Shown here: piece by piece, positions 36,460 through 45,950 of the stretch | How the letters are laid out: each line of letters starts with the position of its first letter | How positions within the stretch are numbered: the stretch's first letter is position 1 | NCBI GenBank assembly: GCA_026981855.1 | Contig: JALSIB010000040.1 | Location: 1-52,041, forward strand | Origin: Methylothermaceae bacterium | Lineage (GTDB): Bacteria > Pseudomonadota > Gammaproteobacteria > Methylococcales > Methylothermaceae | Length of the DNA: 52,041 nucleotides | Direction: 5' to 3' | The notes under the pieces: model-generated | Told to the model about the DNA's origin: nothing | Databases searched by the model: none | What the model saw: the letters and a program-made list of their open reading frames with translations, nothing else | Position numbers and translations under genes: made by a program

Positions 36460-37293
36460 TCATCGAGCCTGGCGAATGGCCCAGGCCACCTCCAGCGCCT
36501 GGCGGTTCTCCGCAACGTCGTGGACGCGGAAAATCTTCACACCCGCCATCACCCCCAGGGTGGTGGTCGCCACCGTGGCCGCCACCAGTTCGGTGGGCTC
36601 CCGCACCTGCAGGATCGCCCCCATGAAGCGTTTGCGGCTGGCGCCCAAAAGCAGCGGAAAACCAGTGGAAACGAAGTCCTCCAAATGCGCCATCAATCGC
36701 AGATTGTCGATCTTGCGCTTTCCGAAACCGATCCCCGGATCGAGGACGATGGATTCACGGGGGATACCGGCCCGTCCGGCCACCTCGGCCCGTTGCAACA
36801 AAAACCCACGCACTTCGGCGACCACGTCCTGATAAGAGGGGGCTTCCTGCATGGTCTTGGGGGTTCCCTGCATGTGCATGAGGACGATGGCCACCCTGCG
36901 GCGGGCCACCATATCGAACATGGCGGGATCATCGCGCCCGGCGGAAACGTCGTTGACGAAATCGGCCCCGGCGTCGATGGCGGCCTCCGCCACCTCACTC
37001 AGGCTCGTGTCGATGCTGATAAAACAATGGGCCGGGAGGGATCGTTTCAGGGCATGGATGACCGGCGCCACCCGCTCGATCTGCACCCTGGCGGCAACCC
37101 GGTCTGAACCGGGGCGGGTCGATTCCCCGCCGACATCGATGATCTCCGCGCCGGCGCCTGCCATCGCCAGCGCCTGACGGGTGGCCGCAGCTTCGGTCAC
37201 ATAACGGCCGCCGTCGGAGAAACTGTCGGGCGTGACATTGAGGATACCCATGAGCATGGGCTTGGGTTGCTGCAGTCGTTCAAGGAAAGTCAT
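36460..37293 (-). CDS. folP: dihydropteroate synthase
   Basis: FolP joins p-aminobenzoate to the pterin pyrophosphate in folate synthesis. The 277-residue protein has MGILNVTPDSFSDGGRY, IDVGGESTRPGSDRV, ISIDTSLSEVAEAAIDAGAD, VLMHMQGTPKTMQ, DPGIGFGKRKIDN, LLGASRKRF and HDVAENRQAL, a full set of DHPS motifs. It stands back to back with a DHPS-like gene of the H4MPT cluster, 68 bp apart. So true folate and H4MPT-type synthases lie side by side. Confidence 0.96.
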   Translation of the reverse strand: MTFLERLQQPKPMLMGILNVTPDSFSDGGRYVTEAAATRQALAMAGAGAEIIDVGGESTRPGSDRVAARVQIERVAPVIHALKRSLPAHCFISIDTSLSEVAEAAIDAGADFVNDVSAGRDDPAMFDMVARRRVAIVLMHMQGTPKTMQEAPSYQDVVAEVRGFLLQRAEVAGRAGIPRESIVLDPGIGFGKRKIDNLRLMAHLEDFVSTGFPLLLGASRKRFMGAILQVREPTELVAATVATTTLGVMAGVKIFRVHDVAENRQALEVAWAIRQAR

Positions 37294-37361
37294 GAGCGGA
37301 AAACCGGATTCGGCATTTCATGAAAGGTCGATGATAGCATATAGGGATCCCATTCCTCGTC

Positions 37362-38783
37362 GTGGCGCTCATCGTGGCTGAAAAACGCGAACATATCCTT
37401 TTCCTCACCGGCAAACTGGCGGAAAAACAACTGCGCCAGATTCTCCAGGCGATGCAACCGGCGTTCGACTATACGGTCCACCAACTGGGGCTGACGGTGG
37501 CGGCCCTGATGACTGCCGACATGATCGCCCGGCGCCTCACCGACACCTTCGGCGCCGACCGGATTCTGGTGCCGGGGCGCTGCCGCGGCGACCTGCAGGC
37601 GCTTTCGGAAAAACTGGGGGTGCCGGTGGAGCGGGGCCCCAATGAACTGAAAGACCTGCCCGCCTTCTTCGGTCACAAGGAGGTGAGGCCGGATCTGTCC
37701 CGCTATGACATCCGGATCTTCGCGGAACTGACCGAAGCGCCGAACATGAGCCTCGACCAAATCCTCCAGGAAGCGGACTGGCACCGCCGTCACGGCGCCG
37801 ATGTCATCGACGTGGGCTGCCTGCCCAATACCAATTTCCCCCACCTGGAAGAGGTGTTTCAGGCCCTCAAGGCGGAAGGTCACCTGACCAGCATCGATTC
37901 TCTCGACCCCGACGATCTGCTGCGAGGCGGCCGGGCCGGGGCCGACTACATGCTCAGCCTGCACAAAGACACTCTGTGGATCGCCGAAGAAGTCGCCAGC
38001 GTTCCCATCGTCATTCCCCAACCCCCCACCACCCTGGAAACCCTGGACGAAGCCGTGGAAACCCTGGAAAAAGCGGGTAAACCTTACATCCTCGACCCCA
38101 TTCTGGAACCCATTCATTATGGATTCAGCGCCTCCCTGGTGCGCTATCACGAAGTGAGGCGGCGCCACCCCCAGGCCGAGATGCTGATGGGCGTCGGCAA
38201 CCTGACCGAATTGACCCACGCCGATACGGTGGGGATCAACACCCTGCTGCTCGGGATCTGCTCGGAACTCGACATCCACAACATTCTCGCCACCCAGGTC
38301 AGCGGCCACTGCCGCCGGGCCATCCCGGAGGCCGACCTGGCCCGCAGAATCCTCTACCACGCCCGGGAAAACAACATGCTGCCGAAACACGTCCATCCCG
38401 GGCTGATGAGCCTCCACGAACCCAAGCCTTTTCCCTACCGGCTGGAGGAAATCCGGGAGCTGGCGGCGATGATCCGCGACCCCAGCTACCGCATTCAGAT
38501 TTCCGAAGAAGGTCTGCACATCTTCAACCGCGACGGCTTTCACAGCGCCACCGACCCTTTCGAACTGTTCCCCCGCCTCGGGGTGGAAACGGACGGCGGC
38601 CACGCCTTCTATCTGGGGGTGGAGCTGGCCCGCGCCCAGATCGCCTGGCAGCTCGGCAAGCGGTATAATCAGGACGAAATGCTGGACTGGGGATGCGCGA
38701 CCGATCCCCCCCAAGAGGAATCGGTCGATCCCCATGCCTACAAACCCGCCGGTGCCACCTTGAAGAAAAAAAACCCCTCATGA
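37362..38783 (+). CDS. dihydropteroate synthase-like protein of methylotroph H4MPT clusters (DUF6513 type)
   Basis: The 473-residue protein has an N-terminal region (EHILFLTGKLAEKQLRQILQ to about 110, LVPGRCRGDL) and a TIM-barrel part related to dihydropteroate synthase: DVIDVGCLPNTNFPHLEEV, TSIDSLDPDDLLRGGRAGAD, ILDPILEPIHYG, MGVGNLTELTHADT. The usual DHPS motif NVTPDSFSDGG is not present. Homologues belong to the archaeal-like gene set of methylotrophs and are thought to act in H4MPT synthesis, replacing archaeal enzymes; the reaction is not established. Start is GTG 37362 or the in-frame GTG at 37374; the latter better fits the family. It overlaps the DUF447 gene by four bases. Confidence 0.85.
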   Translation: MALIVAEKREHILFLTGKLAEKQLRQILQAMQPAFDYTVHQLGLTVAALMTADMIARRLTDTFGADRILVPGRCRGDLQALSEKLGVPVERGPNELKDLPAFFGHKEVRPDLSRYDIRIFAELTEAPNMSLDQILQEADWHRRHGADVIDVGCLPNTNFPHLEEVFQALKAEGHLTSIDSLDPDDLLRGGRAGADYMLSLHKDTLWIAEEVASVPIVIPQPPTTLETLDEAVETLEKAGKPYILDPILEPIHYGFSASLVRYHEVRRRHPQAEMLMGVGNLTELTHADTVGINTLLLGICSELDIHNILATQVSGHCRRAIPEADLARRILYHARENNMLPKHVHPGLMSLHEPKPFPYRLEEIRELAAMIRDPSYRIQISEEGLHIFNRDGFHSATDPFELFPRLGVETDGGHAFYLGVELARAQIAWQLGKRYNQDEMLDWGCATDPPQEESVDPHAYKPAGATLKKKNPS

Positions 38784-39358
38784 TTCTGGAGACCATCGTC
38801 ATCACCTGGGATCTTCAGGGAATCCCCCATATCGCCCCCATGGGGATTCACACCGCCGCCCCCGACGCCGGGCGGTCGCTCGTCATCCTGCCTTTCCGCC
38901 CCTCCAGGACCCTGGACAACCTGCTGTCGGCCGGCCAGGCCGTGGTCAACGCCACCGACGACGTGAGGATCTTCGCCGGGTGTCTCACCGGACGCCGCGA
39001 TTGGCCCCTGGTACCGAGTCAGCGGGTTTCCGGCTACCGTCTCCGTGACGCCCTCGCCACCACCGAGGTGGAACTGGAACGAACCGAGGAAGACCCCGTC
39101 CGCCCCCGGCTGCATTGCCGCATCGTCCACAGCGCCAGCCACGCCCCCTTCAGGGGGTTCAACCGGGCCCAGCACGCGGTGATCGAAGCGGCGATTCTGG
39201 TGAGCCGGCTGGAGCGCCTGCCATGGGAGAAGATCCAGGCCGAATTGTCATACCTGCAAAGCGGTCTGGACAAGACCGCGGGCCCCCGTGAACGGCAGGC
39301 GTGGGACTGGCTGATGGAAAAGATCGCTCAATTCGAATCGAAACGGGAAATTTCATGA
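38780..39358 (+). CDS. DUF447 family protein of the H4MPT cluster
   Basis: From ATG 38780 the 192-residue protein reads MILETIVITWDLQGIPHIAP followed by MGIHTAAPDAG and has FRPSRTLDNLLSAGQAVVNA and FRGFNRAQHAVIEAAILVSR. This is DUF447, a flavin-reductase-like (FMN-binding split barrel) family found in methanogens and in methylotrophs with H4MPT. Its role is unknown. ATGA overlaps join it to the DHPS-like gene upstream (38780-38783) and mfnB downstream (39355-39358), so the three are one operon and probably one pathway. Confidence 0.85.
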   Translation: MILETIVITWDLQGIPHIAPMGIHTAAPDAGRSLVILPFRPSRTLDNLLSAGQAVVNATDDVRIFAGCLTGRRDWPLVPSQRVSGYRLRDALATTEVELERTEEDPVRPRLHCRIVHSASHAPFRGFNRAQHAVIEAAILVSRLERLPWEKIQAELSYLQSGLDKTAGPRERQAWDWLMEKIAQFESKREIS

Positions 39359-40056
39359 CCGCACTGCTCGCCAGCGTCACCCACCGGGAGGAAGCACTCC
39401 TCGCCGCCCGGGCCGGCGTCGATCTGATCGACTTGAAGAATCCAGGAGAAGGCGCGCTGGGCGCGCTCGGAGAAAAAGAGATCCGGCAGATCGTCGAAAC
39501 CCTCCCGGAACATTGCCTCAGCGCCACCATCGGCGACCTCCCGCTCCATCCCCGAAAGATCGCGTCGGCGGTCCAGGCAACGGGAAATCTGGGCGTCGAT
39601 TACGTCAAGATCGGCTTCTTCCCCGGCGGTGAGCTGGAACCGGTGCTGGAAGCCTTGCAACCTCTGACGGAACACCTTTCCCTGATCGCGGTCTTGTTCG
39701 CCGATCATCTGATCGCCCTGCCCCTGATCGGGGCGATCGCCGAAGCGGGCTTCAAAGGGGTGATGCTCGATACCGCCCGCAAGAACAAGGGTTCCCTGAC
39801 CCGGATCCGCGATCTGGCGTTTTTGCGCCGCTTCGTCACCGTGGCCAAGGATCATGATCTGCTGACAGGTCTGGCCGGTTCCCTGAGACAGGAGGACATC
39901 CCGCGATTGTTACCGCTCACCCCGGACTATCTGGGCTTTCGCGGCGCCCTGTGCCAAAGCGGGAGACGCACCCGCCAGCTGGATCCCCAGCGCCTGGCGG
40001 GGATCCGGGCGGCCATCCCGACTCCGGACCCCGTTCCATTGACCCTGGCAAACTGA
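39355..40056 (+). CDS. mfnB: MfnB-like (5-formylfuran-3-yl)methyl phosphate synthase
   Basis: MfnB condenses two glyceraldehyde-3-phosphate molecules to the furan precursor of methanofuran in archaea, and methylotrophs use a similar gene for their methanofuran analogue. From ATG 39355 the 233-residue protein has VDLIDLKNPGEGALGALGEK (Schiff-base Lys28), DYVKIGFFPGG and MLDTARKNKGSLTRIRDLAF, ending with YLGFRGALCQSGRRTRQLD. It overlaps DUF447 by four bases. This supports a full H4MPT/methanofuran C1 route in the organism. Confidence 0.9.
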   Translation: MTALLASVTHREEALLAARAGVDLIDLKNPGEGALGALGEKEIRQIVETLPEHCLSATIGDLPLHPRKIASAVQATGNLGVDYVKIGFFPGGELEPVLEALQPLTEHLSLIAVLFADHLIALPLIGAIAEAGFKGVMLDTARKNKGSLTRIRDLAFLRRFVTVAKDHDLLTGLAGSLRQEDIPRLLPLTPDYLGFRGALCQSGRRTRQLDPQRLAGIRAAIPTPDPVPLTLAN

Positions 40057-40069
40057 TACGGCATCCCTT

Positions 40070-41113
40070 GTGAATCTCTACTCCCTGCTGCGTCCACTGC
40101 TGTTCCGGCTCGACCCCGAAACCGCCCACCACCTCACCCTGACCTCCCTGGATCTTTTGGCGAAACTGGGGCCGCTCAATCCGCTGCGGCAACGGTTTCC
40201 GTCCCTGGAAACCGAAGTCATGGGGCTGCGCTTCCCCAATCCTGTCGGTCTGGCCGCGGGGTTGGACAAAAACGGCGACCACATTCCGGGGCTCGCCGCC
40301 CTGGGGTTCGGTTTCATCGAAGTAGGTACCGTCACCCCCAGGCCCCAACCCGGCAATCCCCGCCCCCGGCTGTTCCGGATTCCCCAGGCCCAGGCACTGA
40401 TCAACCGCATGGGCTTCAACAATCTGGGCGTCGATCACCTGGTGGCCAATCTGGAAAAGCTGGGTCCCCGGTCATTCATTCTCGGCGTCAATCTGGGAAA
40501 GAACAAGGACACGCCCCAGGACCAAGCGGTGGAGGACTATCTGACCGGGCTGGAAAAGGTCTGCCTGCTGGCCGATTATGTCACCATCAATCTGTCCTCG
40601 CCCAACACCCCCGGGCTGCGGGATCTTCAACACGGTCAGGCACTGGACACCCTGCTGTCAAGGCTGAACGAAAAACGCGCCAGGCTGGCGGAAAAACATG
40701 GCAAACGCATTCCCATCGCGGTCAAGATCGCACCGGATCTGACGCCGGAACAACTCTCCGAGCAGGCGCAGTGCCTGGTTCGCCATGCCATGGATGCGGT
40801 CATCGCCACCAACACCACCCTCGACCACACGGCGGTGGCCTCCCTGCCCCATGGGGGGGAAAACGGCGGCCTGAGCGGTGCTCCGCTCAGGGACAAGTCG
40901 ACAGGCATCGTCCGCCAACTGCATCGTCTTCTTGGGAACGATCTGCCCATCATCGCCTGCGGCGGCATCCTCGATGCCTCGGACGCCCTGGACAAGTTCA
41001 AAGCGGGCGCCCGGCTGATTCAGCTCTACACAGGGTTGATCTATCGGGGCCCCAAGCTGATCGAAACCATCATGGCTTCGCTTCTTCGCTCCGGCGGCGC
41101 AAGAACCCGCTGA
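40070..41113 (+). CDS. pyrD: dihydroorotate dehydrogenase (quinone), class 2
   Basis: PyrD oxidises dihydroorotate to orotate with quinone in pyrimidine synthesis at the inner membrane. The 347-residue protein has the class 2 N-terminal helix YSLLRPLLFRLDPETAHHLT, GLAAGLDKNGDHIPGLAALG, NRMGFNNLGV, YVTINLSSPNTPGLRDLQ (catalytic Ser), NGGLSGAPLRDKS and IIACGGILDASDALDKFKAG. Start is GTG 40070. Its last 44 bases overlap the end of the converging GGDEF/EAL gene. Found 13 bp after mfnB, it may share its transcript. Confidence 0.95.
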   Translation: MNLYSLLRPLLFRLDPETAHHLTLTSLDLLAKLGPLNPLRQRFPSLETEVMGLRFPNPVGLAAGLDKNGDHIPGLAALGFGFIEVGTVTPRPQPGNPRPRLFRIPQAQALINRMGFNNLGVDHLVANLEKLGPRSFILGVNLGKNKDTPQDQAVEDYLTGLEKVCLLADYVTINLSSPNTPGLRDLQHGQALDTLLSRLNEKRARLAEKHGKRIPIAVKIAPDLTPEQLSEQAQCLVRHAMDAVIATNTTLDHTAVASLPHGGENGGLSGAPLRDKSTGIVRQLHRLLGNDLPIIACGGILDASDALDKFKAGARLIQLYTGLIYRGPKLIETIMASLLRSGGARTR

Positions 41114-44100
41114 AGTCGGCGGCAGACACCGGCGGGCTGTACAGATATCCCTGGAAATAGCGGCACCCGTGCGCCTTCAGGAAATCACGCTGGGCTTCAG
41201 TCTCGACGCCTTCCGCCACCACATACAGCCCCAGATGCTCCGCCATCGCCAGAATGGTCTCGACGATCGCCCGGTCATTGGCGTCCGACTCGATATCACC
41301 CACGAACGAGCGGTCGATTTTCAGTTCGTTGAGCGGCAGGCGCTTGAGGTAAATCAGCGAGGAATAACCGGTGCCGAAATCGTCGATGGAAAAACGCACC
41401 CCGAATTCCCGCAAGGTCTTCATCTTGGAGATGGTGTCGGCCATGTCTTCGATCAGGATGCCTTCGGTGAGCTCGAGCATCAACTTGCCCGGCGCGATAC
41501 CGCTCGCCCGCACGATGGAGGTCACCTGATCCACGAAATCGGTCTGGTGAAACTGGCGGGGGCTGATATTGACCGCCACGTGATCCACGCAATCGAGCCA
41601 GCCATGGTCCTGCCACTGCCGCATCTGCCGGCAGGCCATCTCCAGCACCTGCCGCCCAAGGGTGAGAATCAACCCACTCTCCTCGGCGATGGGGATGAAG
41701 TCATTGGGGGGGATGAACCCCCGTTCGCCGTGCCGCCAGCGCAACAGCGCCTCGGCGCCCGCCAGCTTGCCGGCGGTGCAATGCTGGGGCTGGTAGAACA
41801 ACTCAAACTCCCCGCAGTCCAAAGCCGCCCGCAACGCCTTCTCCAATTCCAGCCGGATGTCGGCGCTGGCCTGCATTTGCGGATGATAGAAACGAATCGC
41901 ATTGCGGCCGGACGCCTTGGCCCGGTACATGGCCGTATCCGCCTGCTTGAGCAACTCTTCCCGCTCTTCGCCACCACAGAACAAGGTCATGCCGATACTG
42001 ACCGAGGTATGGTAACGGCGCCCTTCCAAATCGAACGGGGCGGCGATTTCATCCTTGATTTTTTCCGCCACCGAGCGCATGTGACCGGCCGCCGTTTCCT
42101 GGTCGCCGCCCAGATCGGCCAGCAGGATGACGAATTCATCCCCCCCGATCCGGGCCACCGTATCCCCGGTTCTCAAGAGCCGATGCAGACGTTCGGCGAC
42201 CTGATTCAGCAAAAGATCCCCCAACGGATGTCCCCAGGCATCGTTGAGATGTTTGAAATGATCGAGATCGAGGAACATCAGCCCGCCCCAACCCTGATTT
42301 CTTTTCACCACACCCAGCTCCTGCTGCAGCCGGTCCAGCAACAGGCGGCGATTGGGAAGCCCCGTCAGGGGATCGTAAAAAGCCAGGCGTTCGATTTCCT
42401 CGTCGGCCAGATAGCGTTGCAGTTCCGCCCCGGTTCTGAGCGCGAATATTTCCAGAATCGGGATGATCTCGTCTTTCTCGAGATTCATCCGTTCGGTGTG
42501 ACACACGACGAGAAGGCCGAAAACCTTGCCGCCACTGTCCTGGAGGGGAACGCCGGCATAGCTTTCGACGCCCAACTCCCGGGCCAGCCGGTCGGCTGGA
42601 TAGCGGTCTCTCACCCCCTCGGGAATGAATATTCCCTTGCTGCACAAAACGTCTTCGCAAGGCGTGCCCGCCAGCTCATAGATGAGATTCGCCTCTTTGC
42701 GGCCGTTTATCCAAAGCGCCACCGGCTGGGCGACTTTTCCATCTTCCTTCAAAAGCGCCACCATCGCCAGATTCACCCCCAGGCTCTCTCCCAACTGTCT
42801 GACGACGGCGGTGAAAAAATCCTCGCCCAACTTGTCGGCCACGTCCTCGGTCAACAGACGGATGAAACGTTCCATCCGCAACCGGCGGGTCACATCGTGA
42901 ACGATGGAATGCAAAAGCAGCCGGCTCTCCACCTGCACCGGACCTGCATACACCTCCACATCCCGGATTTCTCCGGATTTCAAACGGTGACGGAAATGGA
43001 AATGGCTTTGCTCCTCCCGTAGCGCCAACCGGCGCTTTTCCGCAATCTCCTCATCGGGCAGGAGATTGATGTTGGAGATGGGCATGCCCTGCATTTCCAC
43101 CCTGCTGTAACCGTAAAATTCGCAGGCCTTTTCATTGGCATCGACGATGACGCCGTTATCCGGATCCATCAGCAACTCGACCACCTTGCCTTTTTCGAAC
43201 ATGCGCCGATAACGGGCCTCGCTGATCCTGAGCGCTTCCTGCAAGGCGTAACGGTCGCTAACATCGTGACACACCAGTATCACGCCCCGCAGTTCCCCTT
43301 CCTTCCCCCTGATCGGCGCGGCATTGCCGGCAACCTGGGAAATTTTTCCCTCCCGCGACACCAGGGCGATGTCCTCGTCGAAGGAAACGGTGCCGCCTTG
43401 CGAGAGCACCCGGGAAACGGGGTTGTCCACCGGTTTTCCGGAACGGACATCGATGAGCATCAAAACCTGGTCGATGGACGGCCTGCCGGCTTCTTTCAAC
43501 CGCCAGCCGGTCAAGTCCTGCGCGGCCGTGTTCATGCGTTCTATCCTGCCTTCGGCATCGGTGACGATCACCGCCTCGCCGATGGAATCGAGGGTGAGGG
43601 ACAAATACTCCTCGCTCCGGCGAAGCGCGGCTTCGGCGGCGATGCGGAGATTCTCCTGAACGAAATGATCCAGCGCGAAAGAGACATCGGCCACCATTTC
43701 GTTCAACAGTTTTACAATCTCACCGGTAAAGAACCCCGCTTGCGCGGCATACACATTGAGAACGGCCGTCACTTTCCCCTTTTCGTGGATGGGTATCGCC
43801 ACGCTGGCCCGAATGCCAAACCGCTCCGCCCGCTCCCGCCACAAGGCGGTCATGTCGCTGCGCTGAAAATCATTGATCAGAACCACCCGGTCTTCTCTCA
43901 CCGCCGTGGCCGTGGGGCCTTTGCCGGAGGGTGTGTTTTCGTCCAGGAGGATTTCGAGATCCTGCAGATACAGCGAAGATTCCGGCATGGAACAGTCATG
44001 GGCCACCGGCACGATACGGCCAGAGGTTCGATCGGGCCTGCCTACCCAGGCGATGAGGAAGCCCGCCCGCTCCACCGCCACCCGACATAACGCCTGGATG

Positions 44101-44954
44101 ACTTCATCGGCGTTGGAGGCACGTATGATCACCTGATTGATCTCCGCCAAGCTGTCGTAGAGCGCGCGTTGTCGAGACAGCTTTTCCTGACTCGATCCGA
44201 GGCGGGCGGATATTTGATTGAAAGTCGAGGCGAGTTGCGCCAGTTCCCCTTTCCCCCGCACCACCATGGGAATTTGTTCCCCCACCACACCAAAGCGCGC
44301 CACGGCTTCCGTCATACGCTTGAGAGGCGTCAGCAGAATCTTGTCCAGCACCTTCCACAGACAATACATGGCCAATGTCAGAATCAAGAGCAAGGCGAGG
44401 GCGGAATACCCCACATCGGCCAGAATCTTGCTTTTGGCCGCTTGCAGGCCGTAACGCCCATACAGCACCGTCCCCCCCTCCCCGGCGCCTTCAGCGGCGG
44501 CACGACGCCCGGATACGGGGACATAAGCCGCGATACCCCGATGATCCCTTGTCAGGAACAAGCCCGATTCGAGTCGCTGGCTTGCCGCCAGAAAAGCATT
44601 CATATCGAACCCAGGCTCCAGAAAGACCTTTTTCTTGTCCTGCCAGAGGGAATCATTCGCCGCCAACACGTTTCCCCCGCCATCGAGCAAAATCAACGAC
44701 TCGACATTGGGTTCCCGCTTCCCCAGGTTCAAGATGCGCGCTGCGGCCTCCCGGTCTCCCTTGCTCAGTGCTTTTTCGATCTGATCGGCCAGTCGCACGA
44801 TCTCAAATCGAAAATGCGCCCGGGCCTCTTCCTCGAGGGAACGAATCCCGCGCAAATAGAAATAACCGGACAAAACGCTCCACAACAGAACCAGAATACT
44901 GGCCAGAATCAGAACCAGTTGCCAGCGCAAATGGAGTGCTCTAATCGTGGTCAC
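41070..44954 (-). CDS. membrane-bound GAF/PAS/GGDEF/EAL cyclic-di-GMP protein
   Basis: At 1294 residues this is the largest protein in the window. In order: membrane segment (about 10-32), periplasmic sensor (33-180, with a poorly conserved region), second membrane segment (about 182-203), HAMP-like linker, GAF (about 275-430), PAS (about 440-560), PAS (about 575-690), GAF (about 700-850), GGDEF (about 860-1020, ARIGGDEFVILLADL with inhibitory RTGD) and EAL (about 1040-1285, GAEALLRWRH, NISP, ELTEGI, IDDFGTGYSSLIYL, KIDRSF). Both enzyme domains look intact. Start is GTG at 44954. Its C-terminal codons overlap pyrD by 44 bp on the other strand. Confidence 0.9.
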   Translation of the reverse strand: MTTIRALHLRWQLVLILASILVLLWSVLSGYFYLRGIRSLEEEARAHFRFEIVRLADQIEKALSKGDREAAARILNLGKREPNVESLILLDGGGNVLAANDSLWQDKKKVFLEPGFDMNAFLAASQRLESGLFLTRDHRGIAAYVPVSGRRAAAEGAGEGGTVLYGRYGLQAAKSKILADVGYSALALLLILTLAMYCLWKVLDKILLTPLKRMTEAVARFGVVGEQIPMVVRGKGELAQLASTFNQISARLGSSQEKLSRQRALYDSLAEINQVIIRASNADEVIQALCRVAVERAGFLIAWVGRPDRTSGRIVPVAHDCSMPESSLYLQDLEILLDENTPSGKGPTATAVREDRVVLINDFQRSDMTALWRERAERFGIRASVAIPIHEKGKVTAVLNVYAAQAGFFTGEIVKLLNEMVADVSFALDHFVQENLRIAAEAALRRSEEYLSLTLDSIGEAVIVTDAEGRIERMNTAAQDLTGWRLKEAGRPSIDQVLMLIDVRSGKPVDNPVSRVLSQGGTVSFDEDIALVSREGKISQVAGNAAPIRGKEGELRGVILVCHDVSDRYALQEALRISEARYRRMFEKGKVVELLMDPDNGVIVDANEKACEFYGYSRVEMQGMPISNINLLPDEEIAEKRRLALREEQSHFHFRHRLKSGEIRDVEVYAGPVQVESRLLLHSIVHDVTRRLRMERFIRLLTEDVADKLGEDFFTAVVRQLGESLGVNLAMVALLKEDGKVAQPVALWINGRKEANLIYELAGTPCEDVLCSKGIFIPEGVRDRYPADRLARELGVESYAGVPLQDSGGKVFGLLVVCHTERMNLEKDEIIPILEIFALRTGAELQRYLADEEIERLAFYDPLTGLPNRRLLLDRLQQELGVVKRNQGWGGLMFLDLDHFKHLNDAWGHPLGDLLLNQVAERLHRLLRTGDTVARIGGDEFVILLADLGGDQETAAGHMRSVAEKIKDEIAAPFDLEGRRYHTSVSIGMTLFCGGEEREELLKQADTAMYRAKASGRNAIRFYHPQMQASADIRLELEKALRAALDCGEFELFYQPQHCTAGKLAGAEALLRWRHGERGFIPPNDFIPIAEESGLILTLGRQVLEMACRQMRQWQDHGWLDCVDHVAVNISPRQFHQTDFVDQVTSIVRASGIAPGKLMLELTEGILIEDMADTISKMKTLREFGVRFSIDDFGTGYSSLIYLKRLPLNELKIDRSFVGDIESDANDRAIVETILAMAEHLGLYVVAEGVETEAQRDFLKAHGCRYFQGYLYSPPVSAADFSGFLRRRSEEAKP

Positions 44955-45319
44955 AGGCGCTTCTTCGGAAAATTTGTTTCATCCCGTTTTTTCCGTTCAG
45001 GCTTGATTTTGCAAGATCCTGGAATCCCCTCTCCTTTCGGGAGGAGGGTTTGCCCCGCCGGGTTGAGAGAATCGGTTCATGCGGTTTCCCCGAACGTTGG
45101 AGTTGAATCCGCCGGGGATCAATTGGTAAGGTGGGGTGTCCAAAAGCATCTGTGATGATTCTCGGTCCTCGTCATATCGAACGCCGGCGAGAAACCCGCC
45201 AAGGGCGTCGAGCTCGACGAGTAGTCTGACACAAGATCGCTCCCCTGGTAAAAATGACGATTGATCGAAGTTCCTCTGGAATTGACGAACGAAAGCTAAA
45301 TCAAAGTATAGGTTTTTTC
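44955..45319. other. 365-bp gap without a recognised gene
   Basis: This stretch between the GGDEF/EAL gene and ccmA holds the promoters of two divergent genes. An imperfect GC-rich hairpin lies near 45028-45050 (CCCTCTCC paired with GGGAGGAGGG). No RNA gene, tRNA or repeat was recognised. Confidence 0.5.
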
Positions 45320-45943
45320 ATGCAAGATTCCCATTGCCTGCAGGTGGCGGCGCTTGAATGCGTGCGGGGAGACCGGTTGCTGTTTCAGGATCTGAACTTT
45401 CGTCTCGATGCGGGAGAGCTTCTCCATATAGAAGGTGCCAACGGTTGCGGAAAGACCAGTTTGCTCCGTATCCTGAGCGGCCTTGGCCAACCGGAAGAAG
45501 GGGAAATTTTCTGGAAGGGGCGGCCTGTTCGCGAAGTGCGCCATGAATTCCTGCAGGACCTGGCTTATCTGGGACACCACCCTGGAATCAAGGGAGAGTT
45601 GACGCCGCTGGAAAACCTCCGCCTGGTCACCCGCCTCTATCGCACCAGGGAAGACGTGGAGATCGAAGACATCCTTTCCGCCGCGGGCCTGGGCGCCCAC
45701 TTGGAGGCGCCCACCCGCGCATTGTCGGCGGGTCAAAGGCAGCGCATCGCCCTCTCGAGACTGCTGGTCCAGCAGGCGAGCCTCTGGATCCTCGACGAAC
45801 CTTTCACCTCACTGGACGTGCATGGCGTCGCCTGGGTACAGTCGCTGCTGGACCGGCACCTGCAAAACGGCGGCTTGGTGGTGCTGACCTCCCACCAGAA
45901 AGTGAACACCCGCTGCCCTGTCAGAACCTTGAAACTGGGATGA
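45320..45943 (+). CDS. ccmA: CcmA, heme exporter ATP-binding subunit
   Basis: CcmA is the ATPase of the CcmABCD system, which supplies heme for cytochrome c maturation. From ATG 45320 the 207-residue protein has Walker A ANGCGKTSLLRILSGL, signature ALSAGQRQRIALSRLLV, Walker B LWILDEPFTSLD and switch His in VLTSHQK. Lengths of 205-215 are usual, so the upstream extension to 45254 is rejected. No ccmB, ccmC or ccmE follows; the next gene is marC. Whether the rest of the ccm operon lies elsewhere is unknown. Confidence 0.9.
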   Translation: MQDSHCLQVAALECVRGDRLLFQDLNFRLDAGELLHIEGANGCGKTSLLRILSGLGQPEEGEIFWKGRPVREVRHEFLQDLAYLGHHPGIKGELTPLENLRLVTRLYRTREDVEIEDILSAAGLGAHLEAPTRALSAGQRQRIALSRLLVQQASLWILDEPFTSLDVHGVAWVQSLLDRHLQNGGLVVLTSHQKVNTRCPVRTLKLG

Positions 45944-45950
45944 GCGGGCA

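Noticed and set aside
37362-38783. Second folP (dihydropteroate synthase paralogue)
   Set aside because: It lacks NVTPDSFSDGG and GASRKRF motifs, is far longer, and its operon partners are H4MPT/methanofuran genes.
45073-45091. CGGTTCAT followed by TTTCCCC, similar to the start of the CRISPR repeat
   Set aside because: Only the first eight bases match, the hairpin is absent and there is no second copy.
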